A stretch of 64,000 bases of DNA from Chitinophaga fulva (GTDB taxonomy: Bacteria; Bacteroidota; Bacteroidia; Chitinophagales; Chitinophagaceae). Within the stretch, counting starts at the first letter, position 1. Each line of letters opens with the position of its first letter. Shown piece by piece: positions 60,751-64,000 of the stretch. The notes beneath the pieces are model-generated. The model made no database searches, was not told the origin of the DNA, and worked only from the letters and a program-made list of their open reading frames with translations. Both the position numbers and the translations under genes were made by a program. Where the stretch lies: NCBI RefSeq assembly GCF_012927205.1, contig NZ_JABBGC010000001.1, positions 2,542,810 through 2,606,809 of the forward strand, written 5' to 3'.

Positions 60751-61584
60751 TTATTGATACAGGTATCTCAATGCAATGATATCATTAGCATTGAAAGGAC
60801 GGTTTACACCGTTAGGAATACAAGCCAACATCCAGCTGTTGGGATCACCGCCGGTAGGAGTGCCCGGAATGTTGATAGCACCTACGCCGGCAGAACCTTC
60901 GTTGCCGCCGGAACCGCAGCTGTAGGCGCGGTTGAAGTAGTCAGTATGCCTGAAACCGATAGTATGGCCGATTTCGTGAGCAATAACAGTAGCCAGATAG
61001 TTCTGGTTCGGGTTGCTGCCCAGGGCATTGGCATCAGAGTTCAGTTTGATTGGGCTCGGAGGGTTACCGGTAGAGCAGTTAGGGAAACCGGCAGATTGTC
61101 CTAAGATACCGGCGCCGAGGCTGGCATACTGGATCTTGATTTGTCCACCACTGGCTACGCGGGTAAATTTCAACCGCAGGTTCAGTGCATTGTAACGGGC
61201 AATGGCGATATCGGTAGCTGTTGTATAACCGGCAGGCAGGCCACTGATAGAAACAGTGATCGTGCGCGGAATACCGGTGATCAGGCAGCTGGTACGATAT
61301 TGCTCATCGTTGGCAATGCGCAATACAGGAGAATTGGGTTTGTAATTCAGTGATTCGTGTGTCAGGTAGATATCACCTTCCACTACGTAACCACCTTCTA
61401 CAGTACGAACGTTATCGGTGTTGTACCCGAGGCTCGAAATCTGATTTTTTACGTTGTCGGAAATTGTCTGTTTTTCTTGCTGAACAATATCCTGTGCATT
61501 ATCTCTTTTACAGGAATAGACCACTCCGCAGAGAATGGCAACCATCAATGAAAGGCCGGCGGCCTGTTTAATAGTGATTTTCAT
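60751..61584 (-). CDS. M57-type zinc metalloprotease, lipoprotein
   Basis: 277 residues. Lipoprotein signal with lipobox VVYSC (about residues 21-25). The zinc site is HEIGHTIGFRHTD (HExxHxxGxxHxD), the extended metzincin motif of the dual-action HEIGH or M57 family, preceded by NYLATVIA and followed by FNRAYSCGSGGNEGSAGVGAI and the conserved SWMLACIPNGVNRPFNANDIIALRYLY end. The pro-like N-terminal segment of about 80 residues may keep the enzyme inactive. Surface or periplasmic protease of unknown target. Single gene. Confidence 0.9.
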   Translation of the reverse strand: MKITIKQAAGLSLMVAILCGVVYSCKRDNAQDIVQQEKQTISDNVKNQISSLGYNTDNVRTVEGGYVVEGDIYLTHESLNYKPNSPVLRIANDEQYRTSCLITGIPRTITVSISGLPAGYTTATDIAIARYNALNLRLKFTRVASGGQIKIQYASLGAGILGQSAGFPNCSTGNPPSPIKLNSDANALGSNPNQNYLATVIAHEIGHTIGFRHTDYFNRAYSCGSGGNEGSAGVGAINIPGTPTGGDPNSWMLACIPNGVNRPFNANDIIALRYLYQ

Positions 61585-61788
61585 TTGTCAGGTTTTGAGG
61601 GTTTGGGTTTACATCAAGTCTGAAGCAGGTTGACAGATTTTGGTTGCTATCATTGAATTGGGCTATCGATTTGGTTCGCTACAGATATATGTATAAGGGC
61701 TCTCGTTAAAATGAAGTTAAATAGTGTCACTGCATTGTGTTCGCAAGGCCCTGTTTTTTTTATCTTGTGTCAACGTTTGTATAAACAA

Positions 61789-61815
61789 AACGCCCCGGAA
61801 ATTTTCCGGGGCGTT
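61789..61815 (-). terminator. terminator of the TolC-type gene
   Basis: Perfect 12-bp GC-rich stem (61789-61800 with 61804-61815) with a 3-base loop, followed on the minus strand by TTGTTTAT, 15 bases after the stop codon. Confidence 0.9.
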
Positions 61816-61829
61816 GTTCAATTGTAGGT

Positions 61830-63260
61830 TTAGTTCCAACCGCCGCCGAGCGCCCGGTAAATGTTTACCATAGCATTCAGCTGTTGTTTTTTGGTTTCGA
61901 TCAGTTCAAATTTTGACTCCAGTGCATCGCGCTGTGTCAGGAGTACTTCCATGTAATCCGCACGGGCAAACTTGAACAGGTCAGTGGAAATAGTGATGGA
62001 TTGCGTTAGTGCAGCCACCTGCTTTGACTTCAGATCGTAGCTTTTTTCCAGGTTGTTGATCTTTGCCAGCTGGTTGGCCACTTCCACATAGGCGTTTAAG
62101 ATAGTGCGTTCATAATTATAGACCGCTTGCAGTTGTTTGGCATTAGCGCTATAGTAAGTGGCTTTTATCGCGTTTCTGTTGACCAGCGGGGCCACCAGTT
62201 CTCCGGCTACTGAGTACAGCATGGATTCCGGTGTTCTCAGCAGGTAACCCGGATTAAAGGCATTGTAGCCGAAAGATGCCGAGATGCCCAGCGACGGATA
62301 GAACTGTGCTTTAGCCACTTTGATGTCCAGCTGTGCAGCCGCCAGTCCCAGTTCCGCCTGTTTGATATCGGGGCGGTTGGCCAGCAGCTGCGAAGGCAGG
62401 CCGGCATGAATGGAAGCTGGTATCAGTTCATCGAAATGTTGGCCATCTCTTGGCACCGGCTGCGGATAACGCGCCAGCAGGAAGTTGATCCTGTTTTCCG
62501 TTTCGGTGATCTGCTGCTGGATATCGTATTGCAGGCTTTGTGTTTTCAGCACCTCTGCTTCAAATTTACGTACGGCCAGCTCCGTTACACGGGTGGCTTC
62601 TTTTTCCAGTTTTACGATATCGAGCGCGTTCTGCTGGATTTCCATGTTCTTTTTCACGATCTCCAGCTGATTGTCCAGTGCCAGCAGTTCGTAGTAGGAG
62701 TTGGCTACTTCGGCCACCAGATTGGTGATCACGAAGTTCCGGCCTTCTACAGTGGACAGGTAGCGGGCTACTGCTGCTTTTTTAGCATTGTGCAGTTTAT
62801 GCCAGATATCCACTTCCCAATTGGCGTATATCCCTAACAGGTAGTCGGGCAGCGGATCGGGCATTTCCTTGCCTGGTTTGATTTCCGTGTTCTCTTCCAT
62901 GGCACCGATGTTGGTGTAGCGGCCTGCTTTATCCAGACCGGCGCCTGCCCTTACGCCTACAGAAGGCAGGTATTCCCCTTTCCTGGCCCTTACTTCATTA
63001 CGGGAGATCTCTATCTCCTGCAACGTGATATTCAGTTCCTGGTTGTTTTTCAGCGCTGTGTCAATCAGGGCCACCAGATGAGGGTCGGTGAAATATTCCT
63101 TCCATTTCACCTGTGCAGTGTTGACAGTGTCCTGCGAGTTGTTGTAACTGTCAGGGACGTGTTTGTTGGCTGTCTTTCCCGTCAGCTCCGGCACCTTACA
63201 GGCCGCATAGGCGAGGGAAAAACAGATGAGCCCTATATAATGATATTTTCTTCCTGGCAT
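61830..63260 (-). CDS. TolC-family outer-membrane efflux lipoprotein (NodT/OprM type)
   Basis: 476 residues. Lipoprotein signal with lipobox AYAAC (about residue 21). Two outer-membrane efflux protein repeats follow (about 55-250 and 270-470), with LIDTALKNNQELNITLQEIEISRNEVRARKGEYLPSVGVRAGAG and LLANRPDIKQAELGLAAAQLDIKVAKAQFYPSLGISASFGYNAF as their conserved starts. It forms the outer-membrane channel of a tripartite pump. It lies 4 bases after the RND transporter gene on the same strand, so the two are one operon. Confidence 0.94.
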   Translation of the reverse strand: MPGRKYHYIGLICFSLAYAACKVPELTGKTANKHVPDSYNNSQDTVNTAQVKWKEYFTDPHLVALIDTALKNNQELNITLQEIEISRNEVRARKGEYLPSVGVRAGAGLDKAGRYTNIGAMEENTEIKPGKEMPDPLPDYLLGIYANWEVDIWHKLHNAKKAAVARYLSTVEGRNFVITNLVAEVANSYYELLALDNQLEIVKKNMEIQQNALDIVKLEKEATRVTELAVRKFEAEVLKTQSLQYDIQQQITETENRINFLLARYPQPVPRDGQHFDELIPASIHAGLPSQLLANRPDIKQAELGLAAAQLDIKVAKAQFYPSLGISASFGYNAFNPGYLLRTPESMLYSVAGELVAPLVNRNAIKATYYSANAKQLQAVYNYERTILNAYVEVANQLAKINNLEKSYDLKSKQVAALTQSITISTDLFKFARADYMEVLLTQRDALESKFELIETKKQQLNAMVNIYRALGGGWN

Positions 63261-63264
63261 ATGA

Positions 63265-64000
63265 TCAGTTTCTTGAGTTAAAGCTGTCTTCTTCCATGAT
63301 GAGGATTTTGCGTTCGGTCAGCGGTTTCTCATCTTCATCTTTGATCAGCTTGCGTTTAGCGGCGATACTGCCGAATATGTAATACAATCCCGGGATGAGG
63401 ATTACCCCGAAGATGGTGCCTATCAACATGCCGCCCAGTGAGGACGCGCCGATGGTGCGGTTACCGATGGCGCCCGGACCGGTGGCGAAGATCAGCGGTA
63501 TCAGACCAGCGATAAACGCCAGGGAAGTCATGAGGATCGGACGGAAACGGGTTTTGGCGCCTTCGATGGCGGCATCGAATACGGATAGGCCTGAACGGTG
63601 TTTCTGCGCGGCAAATTCCACGATCAGTACCGCGTTTTTGCCCAACAGGCCTACCAGCATGATCAGCCCCACCTGTGCGTAGATGTCGTTGGACAGGCCC
63701 ATCACTTTGATCAGCATAAAGGAACCAAACACACCTGCCGGCAGAGAGAGCACTACCGCCAACGGCAGTACGAAACTTTCATACTGTGCGGCCAGGATGA
63801 GGTATACAAAGAACAGTACGATCAGGAAGATGTACAACGCTTCGTTGCCACGACCGGCTTCGTCTTTGGAAAGACCTTCCCAGTCAATACCATAGCCATG
63901 CGGGAGGGTTTTAGCGGCCACCTCCTGGATGATTTTGATGGCTTCGCCGCTGCTATAGCCTGCTGCAGGCTCACCACGGATGGCGGAGGAGTTGTACATG
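63265..64000 (-). CDS. RND efflux transporter (AcrB/HAE1 type), 3' part
   Basis: C-terminal ~244 residues of an inner-membrane proton-driven multidrug exporter; the gene continues beyond the right edge and the ATG at 63999 is internal. Typical parts are ALYIFLIVLFFVYLILAAQYESFVLPLAVVLSLPAGVFGSF, VGLIMLVGLLGKNAVLIVEFA and TRFRPILMTSLAFIAGLIPLIFATGPGA, followed by the last membrane segments and a short Lys/Glu-rich tail. The membrane-fusion subunit is probably encoded further upstream outside the window. Confidence 0.94.
   Translation of the reverse strand, partial: MYNSSAIRGEPAAGYSSGEAIKIIQEVAAKTLPHGYGIDWEGLSKDEAGRGNEALYIFLIVLFFVYLILAAQYESFVLPLAVVLSLPAGVFGSFMLIKVMGLSNDIYAQVGLIMLVGLLGKNAVLIVEFAAQKHRSGLSVFDAAIEGAKTRFRPILMTSLAFIAGLIPLIFATGPGAIGNRTIGASSLGGMLIGTIFGVILIPGLYYIFGSIAAKRKLIKDEDEKPLTERKILIMEEDSFNSRN

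Noticed and set aside
1..64000. CRISPR arrays, tRNA or rRNA genes, insertion sequences
   Set aside because: No regularly spaced direct repeats, cloverleaf-like sequence, rRNA stretch or transposase frame was recognised on reading; a tRNA or repeat scan could still find a cryptic one.

Overview
The window looks like a chromosome segment of a Chitinophaga-like member of the Bacteroidota (family Chitinophagaceae). Supporting signs are several TAnnTTTG-type -7 boxes typical of this phylum, weak Shine-Dalgarno sequences, an OmpA/TSP3 outer-membrane protein, a large signal peptidase I, a MalQ with two starch-binding domains, and a type VI secretion cluster of the Bacteroidota-specific subtype iii. 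No rRNA, tRNA, CRISPR array, transposase or phage integrase was recognised.

Bases 1-20,600 are mainly housekeeping. In order they carry: the 3' end of a thiolase, pdhB, a cysE-cysM cysteine operon, an NtrC-like regulator without a DNA-binding domain followed by an alpha/beta hydrolase, lepB, cdd, a TPR protein, argS, a beta-barrel protein, a GNAT acetyltransferase, an OmpA-family protein, dnaK, malQ and a dipeptide epimerase. Many genes end in strong hairpin terminators. Two are bracketed by long inverted repeats built on TTTGAT units, including a perfect 41-bp pair after dnaK.

Bases 20,620-30,001 hold one minus-strand operon of seven genes. It reads: an intracellular gingipain/caspase-like (C25-type) cysteine protease, two small unknown proteins, a MoxR-type AAA+ ATPase, a bpX-like protein, a von Willebrand A protein with a degenerate metal site, and a helical-repeat/beta-propeller protein. 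This is the layout of the MoxR-vWA-beta-propeller ternary conflict systems, with a protease as the probable effector. Divergent from it is a DUF6807 (PmoA-like) gene with a perfect LacI-type operator directly before its start, then a small membrane protein and a DUF3137 protein.

Bases 33,069-52,944 are a T6SS-iii locus. A minus-strand module hcp-unknown-vgrG-unknown is likely the spike and cargo. It is followed by clpV, tssB, tssC, a TraN/VirB9-like exported protein, a lytic transglycosylase with a TraM/VirB10-like tail, tssF, tssE and a PKD protein (minus), then tssG, tssN, tssK, tssO and a second hcp with its own promoter and terminator. TssJ, TssL and TssM are absent, as expected for this subtype. 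The exported proteins related to conjugation components probably help build the envelope channel. No PAAR gene or clear immunity gene is seen.

Bases 53,000-64,000 are accessory and envelope genes: small lipoproteins, a DUF1349 protein, a LuxR-type regulator, a three-gene operon (Na+/H+ antiporter, metallo-beta-lactamase-fold hydrolase, NAD(P)-binding protein), an M57 metalloprotease lipoprotein, and a TolC-type plus RND efflux pair that runs off the right edge. All functional names come from reading motifs by eye; no database search was possible.
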